A stretch of 34,444 nt of DNA from Tieghemiomyces parasiticus. Taxonomy: Eukaryota; Kickxellomycota; Dimargaritomycetes; Dimargaritales; Dimargaritaceae. How positions within the stretch are numbered: position 1 is the stretch's first letter; each line of letters starts with the position of its first letter. This document shows, in pieces, positions 11,201 through 20,710 of the stretch. Position numbers and translations under genes: made by a program. Location of the stretch: assembly GCA_027575765.1 (NCBI GenBank), contig JANBPT010000471.1, positions 1 to 34,444 on the forward strand. The letters run 5' to 3'. The notes beneath the pieces were generated by a model, which saw only the letters and a program-made list of their open reading frames with translations, was not told the origin of the DNA and did not search any database.

Positions 11201-14200
11201 CGAGGAAGTTGGCCGAATCGGATTTGGCCAGAGCCTTGGCCCTCATGGTGGTAACGGGGGTGCTCCTGCTGCAGAGGAGGGTCAGCGGCCTCCGTTGAGG
11301 GGTCGGATGACGCATCAGAAGCAGGGATGGAGCCGGTTGTTGCCGAGTTAACACGGATAGTCGGCGCAACGAATTCATCGGTCAGTACCGGTTGATGGGC
11401 AGCCTCCAGGGCGGCGGGGGATTTTGCCATCGTCGATAGGGACGAGTCTGGTGTCGCAGGCCGGCCGAGCCATCCGAAAGTCACAGCCCGCCAAACTCGT
11501 GCCCACCTGTTGCCCGGGGCCGGGGTTCTGACCGTACGCGGCTTCTGACTCTCACCCTCCGTGGTGTAAGGTGAGTTCGACTCGGTCTCTGAATCCGTAT
11601 CGTCAATGTTCTCATCAAAGACCTGGCGCACGGCCTCCTGGTAATCTTGGTAGAGCTCCCCGCGCCTAGCCGGGGTGCCCCGCCGGCGCAGACTGCTTGC
11701 TCCTGTTACTCCCGTCACCGTCCCCATCGGCCCATTGGTCGCCGATTGCGCACTGCCGCTCCGAGCTTCTGGATGACCGGGAGGAAGCTTACCAAACTCT
11801 TTGTCTCGGTCCTGACGGCGGAGACGCCGGCGTTCCTGCGGGGTGCGTTGCGACCGGGTGGACCGATCACGTGCTCTGGTGCCGCCTCCTGGGGTTCGGT
11901 GGCCGCCGGCATCGGACTCATAGTCCCGCACAGGAATCTTGGCAACATGGCGCACGCGCTGGCGGACGAGGCCAAGCAGCCAGCGCACGTCGCTGTTCCA
12001 CCGGAGCCACAGACGCTTACTGCGCGAGCGGGACAGCTGCAGGGCGTGGATCTGGGACACCATGGTGGATAGCAAGACGGCAATCTCGCGTAGACTAAAG
12101 AGGAAAAAGAAGATTAGGAAGGCCTCCTCGCGGGGTTCTTCAAAGTCAATCAGGGCCAGGTTCTGCTGCGAATCTTGGAAAGCGTCGGAGACCAGTTCGT
12201 CGCGCAAGGACGAGTAGGACAGGTTGCGGTCCACAACATTGTTGTTGACATGGTAGGCCTTGCTTATGGTACTGATTTCGAGGGCATCGAAGCGGGCGAT
12301 GGCCAACTGGATTTGGTGCACGAATGCTGCCATGTCTGGATCCGATAACGGGTCGTTGGAACGGATAGGACATGCCAGCGGGTCCGTTCCATCGGCACTC
12401 GGGCGTGGGGGGACAGTCGATGGTGACGCTGCCCGGGTAGCGCTGGCATCCCTCGACAGTCGCGATTCGATCGAGGCGGCACGGGACTGCGCGGGTGGCA
12501 CCGCGGCATCCATGGTCGGAGTGAATAACTGGGACAGTCTGCGACTGTGGAGTGAATGAAACGGCTCGTCAACACTGCCCGGACGGGAAGGGTGGGGGGT
12601 GCCACTGGCGGGCACTGTGGCCGCTGCGGTAGCACGGGATTTGGTCACTGGCACCTGGGCCTTCGACTCAGCGGGTGTCCGTTTCCAATTCAGCACCTTA
12701 TGGTAGAGGTTAGCCAGGAACCCGCGCGATTGGTCGGTACCATACTTCTGGTAGCGGGCCTCGATGACCGAATAGTTGTGGATGAGGAGATTGGTGGGCA
12801 CCTCGTTAATCATCCTAGGCATCGCCGAGGACTGTGCCAGGTGGTGGCAGTTCTTGATGAATTGGTGCACGCAACGGTCGAGGGTCAGTTCGCATAGATA
12901 GGAAAGTTCGTGGATGGACGGGCCGAAGGTACGAAGCAAGTGGAGGAAAACCGCACGGTCGGCCTTCTCGAGTTCCTTAGTAACGACCAAGGCACTGGGG
13001 CGGGCGGACGGCGGGTGGTCAGGGACGTGCGAGAGCGCAGTCCGGACGGAGCCGATGCTGGGCGCGCGAGACGAATCCTCCTGGGGCGTCTGTAAATAAT
13101 CGGGCAGGTCTCCGCTGGCACGGTGGCTGGCGTCCCGAGTCATCCCGAGTGCCGACGTGGGGAAGCCCTGGGCCTCGGGGTCGTGGTGGTGGCCGCTAAA
13201 GTAGTCGTCGGTGTCATGAGGGCTGGCGGTTGGCAGGCAGGACTCGGTCCCACCATTAGCCAGGAAGTGCTGGGCATGGATCAGGAACCGTTCATTTTGG
13301 GCCGAGAGGGTCATACTCCCGAGGTGCTGCGAGATCTTGAGCAGGGTGAGCTGGATGGCCGCGAAATCCTCGGGTTTGTGGTTCGAGTACGAAATTTCGT
13401 ACTTGGCCTCCAAGAACGTCTGCTTGAGTCCGGCCATGGCGGCGCGTACCTGGCCCATCTGGGCGTTGAACTCCTGGGCGGTCAGGAGCGAATTGGCGTC
13501 CTCCAGAAGAAATGACTTGGTGGTCGTGTCGAGAACCTTCATGACCCGGCACATGACCAACAGCACACACTTTTCAAGGTTGAACGTGGCCGACACGGGG
13601 AAAAACGCGGCGGCCACGACGGCGGCGAAGCTGGTACCAAAGATGAGGGGTTTGACAAAACTCCAAGTGTAACCGAGGGAATCCGTTGTGCGGTCGACCT
13701 GACTGGTGAGGCAAAAGACGAGCGGAAGGGCGAATAATATGCTGGGGATGTAGTAGCGCTTGTCGTGGACACGGAGTAGACTGCTGAAGAACACCCCTAG
13801 GAACAACCAGACCGCGAGGATGGCACGGCCGCCGTGGTCACCACTGGCGAGAAAGTGTTCGTTACACTCCTGCGCCGCGAACCGGCCCAACCAAGTGTAC
13901 CCAAACGCGAGGGCCAGGGCTGCATAAGCCAGACCGATGCTCTCGAGGTGGGCGCCGAACGTAGGGGCGGTGGCCAGGAAGATGGTGGAGAACGGCAAGA
14001 GGTATGCATAAGGTCCCATCCACTGGGCGATGGGGTGAATCAGGACTAAGAGTGTGGACAGGGAGAAGACCAGGACGGCGCGGACCAGTTGGGTCAGCGA
14101 GCCCGGAGTGTGCAGTTGGTCGCTTATGGATTTCACCTCGGCGAATGCGAAGTTCTTGAGGCGTACCAGGTAGCCAGGCGGCTTGTGGAACCAGGCCGGT

Positions 14201-15027
14201 TCGTGCTGAGCCAGCCCGGGGAGAGACGGGTGGGAAAGGTGTGGCGTTATTGGCCGATGGTGGTGGTGGTGGTGGGGCTTCTCAGGGTCGTCGTCGGTTG
14301 CCGAGGCGATAGGGTTACCATTCATGGATATCTGTACACTGTCGGGAGCGCCACTCGGGTAAACCGTCTCTCCGACGCGAGTGTTGATCGGGTCGGCCCG
14401 GGACTCGTCAGCCTGCCGCGTGGCCTTTTCGGATCGAACGGCCTCAGTGGGATCAACCGGTGAGCTAAGTGGAGTGAGGCCGGTAATTCCCAAAGCCTCC
14501 CCTGCTGCGCCATCGCTCACAACTCCCTGTGAATTCAATGTCTGTGGTAATGGCTCCACTGAGGGAAACGGTGGGCCCGGCAGAGCTCCCCGGCCGGGTG
14601 GTGGCGACCACGGGTGTGAACCGCCCAGACCTGGTGAGCCCAGTAAGGCAGGCTCGGTCTCCGCCCCGCCAGGCGGCGATAGGTCGAAGTATCCCGGTCG
14701 GGTTTCGACAGGTTCGGTTTGCTGGGGCGGGGTGAAGACGGAACGGCCGTGGTGGTGGGGGAGAGGCAGCCGCGGGTGGTGGGGGAGGTGAAGATGATGA
14801 CGGTGACCACGGTGGTAGTGGTGATGAGGTAGATGCGGACGATGGTGGGCGTGGACCGTGTGGTGGGCAGGCCGGGGCTGTGGCGCCAAGGATTCGGCTG
14901 TTATATGTGGCAATGACCGCCGAAACTGGACCTGAGGTCGTCGGGCTGGTGCGGTCAGGTTCGCGCCGGGGGTGACAGAAGGGTCAGCATCCGGATCACG
15001 ACTCGGCATTTGGGACCGCGGCCGCAT
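8242..15027 (-). CDS. giant BRE4-like membrane protein (ArAE_2 family)
   Basis: One uninterrupted reading frame encodes 2261 residues. A first hydrophobic block (about 315-480, roughly six membrane segments, with GPYAYLLPFSTIFLATAPTFGAHLES) matches the fungal ArAE_2_N putative transporter domain. A second block (about 1380-1540, with SWMAITTTIVLSPTIGRTL and a WPRIARVELRR end) matches the FUSC/aromatic-acid-exporter type, and the C terminus (FYWYAYSAAIEEVIEEVEHL, near 2219-2238) matches the ArAE_2 tail. Yeast Bre4, whose loss gives brefeldin A sensitivity, is the best-known relative; the true substrate is not known. At 2261 residues the protein is about twice the length of Bre4. The excess is low-complexity sequence: a His-rich leader (about 54-93), a six-His run at 252-257, and Ser/Arg/Pro-rich loops, one with a long Asp/Glu run. 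A middle hydrophobic stretch (near 970, LIFFFLFSLREIAVLLS) may be another membrane or helical segment. The start is the first ATG of the frame; a second ATG lies six codons later. Confidence 0.88.
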   Translation of the reverse strand: MRPRSQMPSRDPDADPSVTPGANLTAPARRPQVQFRRSLPHITAESLAPQPRPAHHTVHAHHRPHLPHHHYHRGHRHHLHLPHHPRLPLPHHHGRSVFTPPQQTEPVETRPGYFDLSPPGGAETEPALLGSPGLGGSHPWSPPPGRGALPGPPFPSVEPLPQTLNSQGVVSDGAAGEALGITGLTPLSSPVDPTEAVRSEKATRQADESRADPINTRVGETVYPSGAPDSVQISMNGNPIASATDDDPEKPHHHHHHRPITPHLSHPSLPGLAQHEPAWFHKPPGYLVRLKNFAFAEVKSISDQLHTPGSLTQLVRAVLVFSLSTLLVLIHPIAQWMGPYAYLLPFSTIFLATAPTFGAHLESIGLAYAALALAFGYTWLGRFAAQECNEHFLASGDHGGRAILAVWLFLGVFFSSLLRVHDKRYYIPSILFALPLVFCLTSQVDRTTDSLGYTWSFVKPLIFGTSFAAVVAAAFFPVSATFNLEKCVLLVMCRVMKVLDTTTKSFLLEDANSLLTAQEFNAQMGQVRAAMAGLKQTFLEAKYEISYSNHKPEDFAAIQLTLLKISQHLGSMTLSAQNERFLIHAQHFLANGGTESCLPTASPHDTDDYFSGHHHDPEAQGFPTSALGMTRDASHRASGDLPDYLQTPQEDSSRAPSIGSVRTALSHVPDHPPSARPSALVVTKELEKADRAVFLHLLRTFGPSIHELSYLCELTLDRCVHQFIKNCHHLAQSSAMPRMINEVPTNLLIHNYSVIEARYQKYGTDQSRGFLANLYHKVLNWKRTPAESKAQVPVTKSRATAAATVPASGTPHPSRPGSVDEPFHSLHSRRLSQLFTPTMDAAVPPAQSRAASIESRLSRDASATRAASPSTVPPRPSADGTDPLACPIRSNDPLSDPDMAAFVHQIQLAIARFDALEISTISKAYHVNNNVVDRNLSYSSLRDELVSDAFQDSQQNLALIDFEEPREEAFLIFFFLFSLREIAVLLSTMVSQIHALQLSRSRSKRLWLRWNSDVRWLLGLVRQRVRHVAKIPVRDYESDAGGHRTPGGGTRARDRSTRSQRTPQERRRLRRQDRDKEFGKLPPGHPEARSGSAQSATNGPMGTVTGVTGASSLRRRGTPARRGELYQDYQEAVRQVFDENIDDTDSETESNSPYTTEGESQKPRTVRTPAPGNRWARVWRAVTFGWLGRPATPDSSLSTMAKSPAALEAAHQPVLTDEFVAPTIRVNSATTGSIPASDASSDPSTEAADPPLQQEHPRYHHEGQGSGQIRFGQLPRPTHSYRSLHPNPNAGRRTTASRRRSIDTVSSEADGTDSSDHDDHFETLESLARRNRLRRRSNASFLSVNTAAASSQGTLPTAQTRWRRFLYRLWLLSRWLKSYKVLYSFKLAVAITLICLPAYFDSSLTFYSTQRMSWMAITTTIVLSPTIGRTLVMSIYRVVGVVYASICCLIGWYMTQHNAYGLFFVGMVTSIPGFYIVIFTPHKSVGYLAVIIFVITIYSLYTKISVDDTILTLVYKRLWTSVAGLLIALLVNIWLWPRIARVELRRFTAFGLDQLGTIFSKLVARLVIHPLLNPENNFFKLYLEHLQDPEADDANHLLPTSAAGAPRAPSANNLRRESNDDYAASRHHLAVLGTSTVDLDDFDNSTASIHRTQTRHHYLSQPSPSRPRMSSSLAYEAMLRNASDTVRSGDNPLRVIHTARADLSAAAPPAGAIPQATPQTTRPASIADISFHPSHDDDIAEAPRFGGSSTSYQQDNDGEGGGNNSMSHILPSAIARDNRYPFSSFPPPANVLKAHAKLNDGLNKSIRKMQDLLVRSRVMLQEAQLEPRFRGPFPFPAYTEILDRLQNILDRVISMSVSTNYISPRVHNAIITPFNHHGRRDMTAAILMNFYALAGALRSKTPLPPYLPSARAARLRLINQIRRHLKAHQPSANSSQLTAINGGGYAGGGPGTHLEPPFYADHLDDWTFDHPRSRQARGHGSDTLRPSPSVATITPTASQSGPPRRSLQSDREFSQGNGGADERPYRRTPTWSAGHFRNAKTHRSSNQLPLRPYSTADLTGHLDSLSRRGRRESAVRHRQRRRDRYQPNQHSHLVPLECISHSESDSHDDVPHHGSDGEDRDIGDDEEEEEEADGGGSSGAGLFMRQDRSTTQPSPRRSPAVPQGATKAPVSTTFKGKPPASTAAMSNNNHAPPPSHMPVRRPSLYNMTIGRPGYLLSTFYWYAYSAAIEEVIEEVEHLVILVKSIVGENDELHELLDLPDW

Positions 15028-15098
15028 TGCGCTTTGGAGCGACTGCAGCAGAGCAGAAATAGGGGGTACTTGACAGCGTCAGATACTGCCAGCGTGCA

Positions 15099-15107
15099 GA
15101 TATATAG
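15099..15107 (-). promoter_or_regulatory. candidate proximal TATA element, BRE4-like gene
   Basis: The minus strand carries CTATATATCTG about 75 nt upstream of the ATG at 15027. The spacing suits a short leader of 30-50 nt, but the sequence departs from TATAAA after the first bases. Confidence 0.3.
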
Positions 15108-15569
15108 GTGGCCGGTGAACGAGTGTGGCTTAGCTGATACTGGAATAGGCAAGGGGAAGTGGGTGGCGTCTATTTGTATTACCACCGAGTGCGCCTAAAT
15201 TGCGGGCAAGTGAGGTCAATGGTTACTCCCAAGGACTTTGGAGTGTGCCAGTCTCACGACGTAAGGAAAGCCGGCGAGTCACTTCGGAACGACACGGGGT
15301 GAGTGAGAAGGGGTGCGGTGTGTGGTAAACAGGTCGGGCCGGGTGCGATTCCGAGGAATGGCGTGGCAGTTGGAGAGCGCTTGGAAAAAGTGGGGGAAAT
15401 GAGCACATAAGGGCCTGGGCCGAGTCGAGACAAATAGAAAAGGGACTGCAGAACCTAGGGGGGGATGAGAGCCGAGGTACAGGGGAGCTGGACCAGGAGG
15501 GAGTGACCAACATAGGGCAGCGTAAATGACTGATTATACATGAGACTTTCAAGCCCCTGCCCATTGGGT

Positions 15570-15579
15570 GCCTTATATA
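15570..15579 (-). promoter_or_regulatory. candidate distal TATA box, BRE4-like gene
   Basis: TATATAAGGC on the minus strand closely resembles the boxes at 3191-3203 and 20631-20641. If used, the leader would be about 520 nt and would contain upstream ATGs, for example a 28-codon upstream ORF starting at 15541. It is a better TATA match than the proximal element but at an unusual distance. Confidence 0.3.
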
Positions 15580-16558
15580 CAAAGAGGCCAAGGGCTGCCT
15601 TGGCACCCCTAAGACGGGCCACGATCATGTCAGAGCGGGTAAAGGATATGCCGCATCGAAAAATGTGGGGCCCCTGGCTTCAGTATTAGAGCCGATCTTC
15701 CCATAGGCGTGGAGTGCACTTGAGATAAAACTGAAGATGTGGCCGTAAAGTAAGATGACGGTCGGGTTGCCAATGACGATGGTCATTGGACCAGACTAGT
15801 GGTGGCGTAGGCCTTCTTAACCCTGCCCTCAACCAACGCCACCGACCTGCTTACTTGTGAGCCAGTAGGTAGCCGGGGGGATTGGGCGGCTCGGGAAGGG
15901 AGAAGTTGAGAGGGGGGAGTTTCGCTATTTTTCCAAGGGCCTTCCAGGTCAGCCACCTTGGCACCGTTAGCCTCACAGCCTACCCGCCGAATTTGCAACG
16001 GGTAGAGATCGGCTTGGTCGGCCGGCGTTATTTTTAGGTAACCCCGCAGGTGAGTGTGATCCGTCACTCCCTTGGTGCCTGTGTGTTACAAGGGCGGCGT
16101 TGACACCAGTTAGCGTGGTACTGTTTCGAGACGGCCACTCTGACCCCACAGTCGGATAAAACTTGGCGCTGACAAATACTGCAAGAAAACTAGTATGTGT
16201 ACAGGGAGGAGGGTCATAAGGATGGCGTTGGCGGACAGGAACGGATGGGGTTGCAGCGAGGATGGTGGGTAGACGGAGCCGCTGGAACGGATGAAGCCTC
16301 CTACTGAATACGTACCTGTGCTGGACAGCTTCCATGCCGTACCGTTGCACAATGAACAGCAATCATCTTTAGTGCGCCGTAGTTTGTCAACCATTTACCA
16401 CGGACTAATTTAACCACAAATACATGAGGCGCTACATATAGATGCTATAGATACGTTTGCCATTTTCTAAGCCAAATGGTGTTTATTAAATAAAACCACC
16501 ATCACTCTGCACCACTCGGCGAGCCCTTTCTGTCTAGCCACCATAGCAGGCTCTCAAG

Positions 16559-17671
16559 TCATGTGGCTGGAGCCTGGCTAACTCCGATTACCAGGCGTCC
16601 ACAACTGGCCTCCAGTGCAGTGAACTTCTTACTCCTCAGCCGCTGTTTGATAGTCCTTAACAGCCAGACGTCGCAGGGGGACAGGTCAGGACAGTAGGGA
16701 GGGGGAAAAAGAAGTTTGAGTTTAGCGGTGGAAGTGTAGGTCTGGGTAGCTGCAGCGCAATGTGGTGGTGCATTATCACGGTAAAGTCGTAGAAGGCGAC
16801 GGTCCAAACTTCAACGTGCCTCTGCTCAGGCCTGGACCATGGGCTTCAGCCCGTACTCTACATAGAGTTTGGTGGAGACCTTGACCCCGGGGGGGAGGAA
16901 GGGGGGCTTGACACTCTGGTCTAATAGGCCACACGTGATGAAAATCAATGGTCAGCATTACCTTGAGTGTGGTATGGCCCTGATGGATCTCAGGTGGGAC
17001 AGGGCCATCTTTAGGGCACCACCTCCAGCGACAATAGCCAGCAGGTGGATCACAAAGGTATACCCATGTCCCATCTCCTGTAACGATGGAATACGGCAGT
17101 ATAGTCACTAGCCCCTGTCGAACTCCTCCAGGAACTCGGTGGTAAAACGTACCCGCTGGTGGCGCAGGTCATTGGTGAGGTTGAAGGGGGGGACCCAGCA
17201 ACTGAAATAGCTGTACAACCCCAGGTCCCTGCACAGGACTCTGTACATGGTAGTAGGGGAAGTATAGCAGGCTCAGGCCAGCTGCTCAGCAGTAAGTTGA
17301 GGGTCCTCCTCCAGCTGTCTCAGGATCTTGTCCCCATAATATCCACCAATGTCATCTGATGGGCGGCCAGAATAAGGGTCACCTGTAAAAGAGTAGTGAC
17401 CTGTGCAAAAGCGAGTCAACCACCTGTAGACAGTAGAGTGGCTAGGGGCAGCCGGGTCCAGCTTGGAAGTCAAAGCATTTAGAATATTATCTGCCTTGCA
17501 GCCCTCCAGATAGTAATTGTTATTGCGGACCTGTGCATCACGCCTGGTTAATTTGGGTGGAGTGGGGGAAGGGGGCTTGAAAAGTAGACATGATGGGTGG
17601 TTTAAAGAAAGCAGATTGTGAGGCCACAAATGGTTCAATCTTGGAATGGTATATACCAATCGACTCGACAT
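16559..17671 (-). mobile_element. decayed mariner transposase (DD34D, SETMAR/Mos1-type HTH)
   Basis: Three minus-strand reading frames together cover a mariner transposase, which would cut and paste its element at TA sites. Positions 17671-17273 hold the N-terminal helix-turn-helix: SHSTVYRWLTRFCTGHYSFT, then GRPSD and LEEDPQLTAEQLA. Positions 17108-16776 hold YSIVTGDGTWVY with the first catalytic Asp. Positions 16807-16559 hold RDNAPPH (second Asp) and YCPDLSPCDVWLL (third Asp); 34 residues separate the last two Asp, the mariner signature. The gene is dead: a TGA follows EQLA, a seven-C run near 17190 shifts the frame inside the PPFNLTND region, and further stops separate the catalytic blocks. 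I could not find convincing terminal inverted repeats, so the element ends are unknown. A related, older copy lies near 25.25-25.87 kb. Confidence 0.88.
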
Positions 17672-18363
17672 TGTTGACTCTCCAAGGTCCTATCTGCACC
17701 ACTGCGATAAGAGGACTCCAGCTTAAATGTCTTCGATGATTGAGTTTTACCTATAAAATATAAATAATAACAGCAATAATCGGTTACGGCTTTATTGATT
17801 CCTCCAAGTCCTAGGCCGGAGATCGAAACTGCTTTCTCTCCACTCCCTCGCTACGTCGGAACCTGATGGGAGCGACACTAAACGATTATCTAGCTGGCTC
17901 AGGGTAACTGTGCCTTTCAATTGTAGTTTTCCATTTTTTTGATGAATTCTTGATGGCTGTCTTCCTTTATTTTTGTCTAATGCCTTACATTGATTAGGAT
18001 ACAGGATTATTCATAACCTACCTCTTTTTTTATATATCTTTGTTTTCTATCATCCTTTGGCCAGTGCATTAATAACTTAGCACCCCTGCCAAAGCAATGG
18101 CTTGGCCACAGCTAGTATTTTGCCAGGCAACCATACATCATAAAGTACCTTAAACCTTTCCTTAATTTGATGCTTACCACCGAGTTTGTCTCTCGTCCCC
18201 TCTTTCCGCCGGCCAGTTTGGGGTCACTATTCCAACCCTTAACGGCCTCCCAACCCGCATTAGGGGCAAATATATTTCCATTTTCCGCTTCTATATTCTA
18301 AATATTTACTACTAATAATCTAAATGATGAAGTTCCTTTTGAATAAATTGTCGAGCGTTACGT
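17672..18363. other. AT-rich spacer, no gene seen
   Basis: This stretch is clearly richer in A and T than its neighbours (for example TATAAAATATAAATAATAA at 17752-17770 and long T tracts near 17930-18050). It separates the mariner remnant from the stop codon of the next gene and must contain that gene's 3' end. No coding frame, RNA gene or repeat was recognised. Confidence 0.4.
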
Positions 18364-20470
18364 CTAGATCTCATTGTTGGGGCCTGGTGAAGAGCTAAAC
18401 GGGTTGACCCTTCTCATGGCTCTGCGAAGTCTCCCCGACAGCCGAGATGCATTTTGCGGGCTGGCGGTGGTGGTGGTTGTGGTGGGAGTAATGGGGATGG
18501 ACGGGGTGTCATCCACAGCAGACTCCGTGGGCGACTCGAGGACCGCCCGACCATCATGCCCCTCTATACCGCGATTTGCCCCAAACAGTCTTTCGGCCTC
18601 CTTATCTAGGAAAGATGGTTGATTTTCGAACTCCTCCTCTAGCCAATCTGGGAACTCGAAGCTAGATGCATCACCCATAGAATACATCCCAGAATCAGAC
18701 CGCTCAACGGGGCCTCTTTCACTATGTGAACTACGTGTGTCCCCCTGTAGCTGCCCATTGGTAAGCGCACTCATTGTGTCCCACCCGGTGGGTTTGACTA
18801 GCTGGTTACCGATATTGCTAGTCGAGGCTGCGGCCTGGCTGGGGGAAAGACTCGGGTGATTCTGGGAGTAAGAGTAGCATTCACTTGTCTCAACTGTTTT
18901 ATCGTCTAGTCCCGCCTCCCACACCGGTGAGACCCCTAAGGAGTCGCCCTTTTCGGCCTCCATCCTCGCTGGCCACATGGCTTCCGGGAGCGCCATAACT
19001 TCAAACTGGCCGCCTTCAAAATACCGTACGAGTCGAGTGTCGAACATGTGTTCGTAACAAGGGTCCTCACCAGGATGAACCAGTTGGGATTCACCATCTG
19101 ACGGGACCATCGACCAAGCGGACGCAAGGGCCTGCGCTGCCCGTGGGAGTTTGTTCTTGAGTAGGCACCGCACCAACGTTTGCTTGGGGGTCACGAACTC
19201 ACGCTCAGTAGATAGGACGGTATAAATATCACCCAATCGTTCCACGGCGGCCTCGTTACCCTGGTCAGCGGCGATAGTCAAAGCGAGCTGAACACTTTGA
19301 CGGTAAGTAGCGATCCCTCCATTATCGTTTTTCGAATGATACTGCGGTAAGGCCTCCAAAACGTCGGCCATCTTACCGAATTGATTCTGCTTACTGAGCC
19401 GCCACACCGTTTCATACATGATCTTGGTGACCACCTCGTCGTATACTTTCGAAGCGCTGTGAACCAGCCCTATTAAATTAAACCGGTTTTCACCCGTCAA
19501 ATCTAAGGGATGGAATGCCAGGTGTTCCGTGATGGCGCGGTAAAAAAACTCGAGACGATCGTGAAATAGGCCGGCGATCACGTTGATAATTTCAGCGGCG
19601 GTCAGTTTCGGGACAGAAGTCAACCAGGGGTAATTGGCGGCAAAGTGGATCGGGTCCATCGTGGTCAGACTGATAAACTTCGGCTGAGCGTACCGGGATA
19701 GTGGAATACTGTCGACCGCCTCAACTATTGCTTGACGGGCTTCAGCGGGGGTTCTTAGGGAGTACTGGGAATCCGTTCCTGATGAAAAAATGGAGTCTTG
19801 GATGTTGTCCAGTATACGATAGGTATTGTCCAGGGGACCTGGCAGGACCATGGAAGCCCGCTCGAGGATCTCGAGCCCGAAGTACCTGTAAAATTTGTAG
19901 GCAAGCTCGGCATCCTTGGGGTGGCGCTCGACCAACGTAGGCCAACGCTCTTTAACATAAAATCCCTGTCTGTCATCAGGATTCATTTGTCGGTGACTAT
20001 CGTCAGCGAACTCGACCATGAGCTTTAAGTTCTAGGGATATATGGCGATCCGAAGGATGAAAGTAAGGTGCGGTAAGGAAAGTAAAACGATGTGGCTGTT
20101 AGTAGGGATTTCGAGTGGTGTTGACATCAGCTATGGGGGTCTAATGATACCAATAGCTAACTGGGGGAGGAGTCTCTGGCGAAGGGGTACTCTCATCCGA
20201 TCAACGCAGTCAGAAAGGGCCGAAGGTGAGTAAACCTACCACGGAGGCGATATCTTTGGCGGTTGGTTGACGTTCTTCGCAAATTTTGATGAACTCGGGT
20301 GCCGAGCTCCAGTCGAGCATTGTGACAATATTCATCATGATCTCCGGCGGTAGTGTGGCTAGCCCGCGATCCTCCCCTTCGCCAATACTAGGCTTGGCCA
20401 GCAAAGTGCGCGGAAGGCAGATTGCAACGGCCGTAGCGGCAGCAATAGTGGTGGAGTACTGGACCCACAT
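18364..20470 (-). CDS. secretory F-box-like protein, two exons, function unknown
   Basis: Exon 1 is 20470-20240 and exon 2 is 20031-18364, joined across a 208-nt intron with donor GTAGGT, acceptor CCCTAG and a perfect TACTAAC (20104-20098). The join is in frame (TAKDIASV then NLKLMVEFADD) and gives 632 residues. The N terminus MWVQYSTTIAAATAVAICLP followed by RTLLAKPS looks like a cleavable signal peptide. Residues about 37-62 (GLATLPPEIMMNIVTMLDW) resemble the first half of an F-box, the Skp1-binding motif of cytosolic ubiquitin ligases, which is odd behind a signal peptide. Residues about 85-380 are a mostly helical domain I do not recognise. The C-terminal third is Ser/Thr-rich with a Thr run (about 596-606) and ends in a basic patch (RLRRAMRRVNPF). 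The first ATG after the TATA box at 20641-20631 is the chosen start. The F-box reading is tentative; the gene structure is well supported. Confidence 0.75.
20098..20104 (-). promoter_or_regulatory. TACTAAC branch site in the F-box-like gene's intron
   Basis: The minus strand reads CTACTAACAG, identical to the yeast branch-point consensus, 66 nt before the acceptor AG at 20033-20032. The distance is longer than usual, but no AG-preceded alternative keeps the frame as well. Confidence 0.5.
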
Positions 20471-20630
20471 GGTGGACTGGCTAACACGGTGGGTACGGTA
20501 CAGAAAGGTCAATAAGATAACTACGAAGGATAGGTACTAAAAAAGGGTAATTTAATGAGCCACTAGGTCCAAAGGAAAATCTTCGACAAAACAGTGAAGG
20601 TGAGGTGGCTACTAGAGGGCCGGGGTGCTA

Positions 20631-20641
20631 GCCCTTTTATA
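20631..20641 (-). promoter_or_regulatory. TATA box of the F-box-like gene
   Basis: TATAAAAGGGC on the minus strand is a consensus TATA box. It lies about 160 nt upstream of the ATG at 20470, leaving a leader of about 130 nt if transcription starts 30 nt downstream. Confidence 0.55.
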
Positions 20642-20710
20642 TTAAATGCACCTCCCGCGTTTCTGTCTCCTACCGCATTCCGATAACTGCCTAGTCAAGG
20701 CCACCAGCAG

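Larger units (their letters stand above)
15028..16558. other. 5' flank of the BRE4-like gene, no gene seen
   Basis: The plus strand is purine-rich from about 15180 to 15520, so the transcribed minus strand is pyrimidine-rich. Two candidate TATA elements face the BRE4-like gene (15099-15107 and 15570-15579). A 113-codon minus-strand frame from the ATG at 15564 overlaps the distal TATA region, has Pro/Ser/Arg-rich content and is probably not translated. Nothing recognisable was found between about 15620 and the mariner remnant. Confidence 0.4.

Noticed and set aside
15223..15564. 113-codon minus-strand ORF upstream of the BRE4-like gene
   Set aside because: Its ATG lies only about 9 nt from the distal TATA box, so it would precede the start site; its composition is that of a CT-rich leader read in frame.
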